A DNA stretch of 64,000 bases, taken from the NCBI GenBank assembly GCA_963921795.1, contig OY997650.1, forward strand, positions 16,005,935 through 16,069,934. The letters are read 5' to 3'. A model generated the notes under the pieces. The model searched no databases. It saw only the letters and a list, made by a program, of their open reading frames with translations, and was not told the origin of the DNA. This DNA is from Nannobrachium achirus. Its lineage: Eukaryota; Chordata; Actinopteri; Myctophiformes; Myctophidae. The translations under genes and the position numbers were made by a program. Below are positions 61,084 to 64,000 of the stretch, piece after piece (position 1 is the first letter of the stretch; the number at the start of each line of letters is the position of its first letter).

Positions 61084-61260
61084 AGGGATGGGGCGATAAT
61101 CGTAATTATCCTTTATCGTGATAAAAAGACGCTCGCAATAATTGTATCGCGTAGATTTAAATGTATTATGAAATTGTCCTCTGTCATACAGTACTAGGAT
61201 GAATTCGCTTTTGTTGAGCTGCAAATTCAGACACTTGATAAAACTGACCTGTAAAGAGCG
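61084..61260. mobile_element. family D MITE, left part only
   Basis: TAGGGATGGGGCGATAATCG, then diverged family D interior; the right end is missing. It starts at the edge of the tRNA-like head. Confidence 0.65.
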
Positions 61261-61797
61261 TATTTGGTAAGCTCTTATTTGAAATTGATCTGCTGTTGCA
61301 ACGCGTTGCGGAGGGCAGCGATCCAGGAGTTGGTGTTGAATAGACTAAACTCTTGAATCGCATCGTTAGGAGGCCAGAATGCAGATGGGAGAGCGAGCGC
61401 GTACACAGATGTCAGCTCAAATCGGTTGGGAACAGGGAACAGAACGTCACACTCCTGGGCACTAGAGGGCGCTGCGATAGGAACGCACTCCCCTCACACT
61501 TTGTTCAACTGTTACGTTAATGTGTGTAATGCATATTCGTGCACATGCATGTTTTCGTTGGTGACCAAGACGTTGCAAGCTAGCACACTCTTCCCAGTTA
61601 AATGTTATTTGCTGTGGTGCAATTAAGTTTGATTGAAAAAATAATAATCAATTAATACTTTCACCGCAATTACAATAATAAATAAAGGAAGAAATAGTGA
61701 AAATAGCCGATCTGCAAGCGTCAATTCACACATGGTCGAAAGACATTTCCCACCGAACAGAGAAGGTAAACCCAAAAACTCTAGTTGTCAGATACTG

Positions 61798-61873
<76 letters not shown>

Positions 61874-62217
61874 CGCGTGCGCGCAACAATTGATGCATGG
61901 CTATTGGCTGGACGCTTGCAGGTGCAGTGGAGGAACATGTTCCAATAATATTTGTGTTTCTCCATCTCAGCAATGTGTGAAAAATGTGTGCTTGCAAACT
62001 GTAGTTTCCCATTGGCCAGCCCAGCACCCCTACAGCACAACAAAGACTGTGCCCAGAATATGACGACTGCCGAGAACACCCAAATGCCCAGATATGACAT
62101 CACACAAATAAACACATGTCACACAAATGCTTAGGCTAATCAGGTGTTTTGACTTGATATTGCACAATCATCATTTTCTCACACGATTATTTGTTCAAAA
62201 ACAAAAACATTTATTTA
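61261..62217. other. intron with half hairpin and (TG)n
   Basis: Half hairpin at 61696-61725 (GTGAAAATAGCCGATCTGCA); (TG)n 61799-61871. No exon. Confidence 0.55.
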
Positions 62218-62400
62218 TTAACCGATTTAGTGCCATTCCAGAGATATCTCGCGAAAAGTAATATATTACTGTAACGGCGGTTATCCTACCGGGTACAATG
62301 GCGGAAGGTTCCGAGCCGATCTCCGTCCTACTGTATCATACTATTATAATTTCGGGGCGTGTCAGCGGGCCTTTAACTTAAATGATGCTGAACATAAGCA
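62218..62400. mobile_element. possible TTAA-type element, left end
   Basis: TTAACCGATTTAGTGCCATT resembles the TTAA/TGCC ends. Right end not settled. Confidence 0.4.
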
Positions 62401-62432
62401 CATAATGTACAGCTATAGAATAAGCAATATTT

Positions 62433-62680
62433 GGGGACACGGTGGTGCAGTCGGTAGTACTGTCGCCTCTCTCCTCCGCGTCATTAGTGCCCATACCCTA
62501 CAGTAGGTTGGGTTGGCAAAATGGGCCTTTCTGTGTGGAGTTTGCATGTTCTCCCCGTGTCTCCTAGGGTAGGTATACCCTCACAAAAACGTGCAGTAAT
62601 CCTGGTCTCAATACTGCCTAAGAGCGATCTCTTCTGGCCTCCCCGACCCGGGGGGACGGAGGTTAGTATTTCACCAGGTT
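62433..62680 (+). mobile_element. DANA/Mermaid-type SINE
   Basis: GGGGACACGGTGGTGCAGTC, CTGTCGCCTCTC, then CTTTCTGTGTGGAGTTTGCA and TGTTCTCCCCGTGTCTCC. Typical of this fish SINE group. Confidence 0.82.
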
Positions 62681-62727
62681 AGCTTTCACCAGCGTCGGCA
62701 GGTTAGCATTTGGGGGACGGAGAGCAA

Positions 62728-62875
62728 CTGTAGATTTAGTCGACTAAAATCTTATCATATTTAGTCAACTAAAACTGGACTAACACAAACATTTCAGATG
62801 ACTAAAATATGACTAAATCTAAACTATTCTAAAGACTATGACTAAACTAAATCTGCTGTCAAAATCAACACTGCT
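62728..62875. mobile_element. right half of CAGTGTT hAT-type element
   Basis: GTAGATTTAGTCGACTAAAA ... CTGTCAAAATCAACACTG, as in 54750-54910. Confidence 0.75.
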
Positions 62876-63750
<875 letters not shown>

Positions 63751-64000
63751 CTTCCTTGAAAACTCTCAGGAGGCCAGAGGCAATCATCACGTCTCCCATA
63801 GACAGGCGAGAAGTGAGCACCCCCCAACCCCTTGTTTCCCCTCTCCTGTATGTACAGTGTTTTTTACAACTGCCATGATATTGAATGTTTTCTTTGCTTG
63901 CTATTTGTTATGTCCATGAATTGAATACCAAGGACTTCCAACGTAAAAAAGACCGTAAAAGGACTTATTTGGGATGTTCCTTTTAGGCAGGGTGTTTAAC

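Overview
The window looks like teleost fish genomic DNA. There are no bacterial-style operons. It has many long (CA)n/(TG)n microsatellites, tRNA-derived and DANA/Mermaid-type SINEs, 3' ends of L2-type LINEs, and many short non-autonomous DNA transposons with clear 8-bp or TTAA target duplications. Almost none of the longer reading frames is a gene; most are translated CA repeats.

One gene is supported: five internal exons of THADA on the minus strand. In transcript order they are 54165-54336, 33246-33349, 28821-28903, 9753-10138 and 2779-2903. All have AG/GT splice sites, and the reading phase carries through all four introns (2/1, 0/0, 2/1, 1/2, 0/0, 2/...). The joined frame is 289 codons from the C-terminal third of the protein. 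THADA is the vertebrate counterpart of yeast Trm732, a helical-repeat partner of the tRNA 2'-O-methyltransferase FTSJ1/Trm7. The first exons lie above 64000 or were not recognised, and the last exons lie left of position 1. The rest of the window is intron (about 6.8, 18.7, 4.3 and 20.8 kb, plus two flanking partial introns).

The introns are packed with nested mobile DNA. The main pieces are: a 2.06-kb DNA transposon at 12143-14206 with an 8-bp target duplication, which carries its transposase 3' end twice in inverted orientation; a 4.15-kb foldback element at 41983-46132 with arms of about 1.85 kb and an 8-bp duplication; a nest of hAT-like, piggyBac-like and hAT insertions at 37321-40061; and many hAT-type MITEs of 200-500 bp.

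The most unusual signal is a short hairpin of about 70-90 bp, with arms reading roughly AAAATAGC-(A/C)-GATCTACAAGCTCACAACGC and an inverted copy. It occurs nearly 30 times in recognisable two-armed form, plus about ten half or decayed copies. It sits inside many MITE families that otherwise share no sequence. In several families the bases just outside the hairpin are also inverted copies of each other, and these flanks differ between families. I know of no described element with this behaviour, but I could not search a database.
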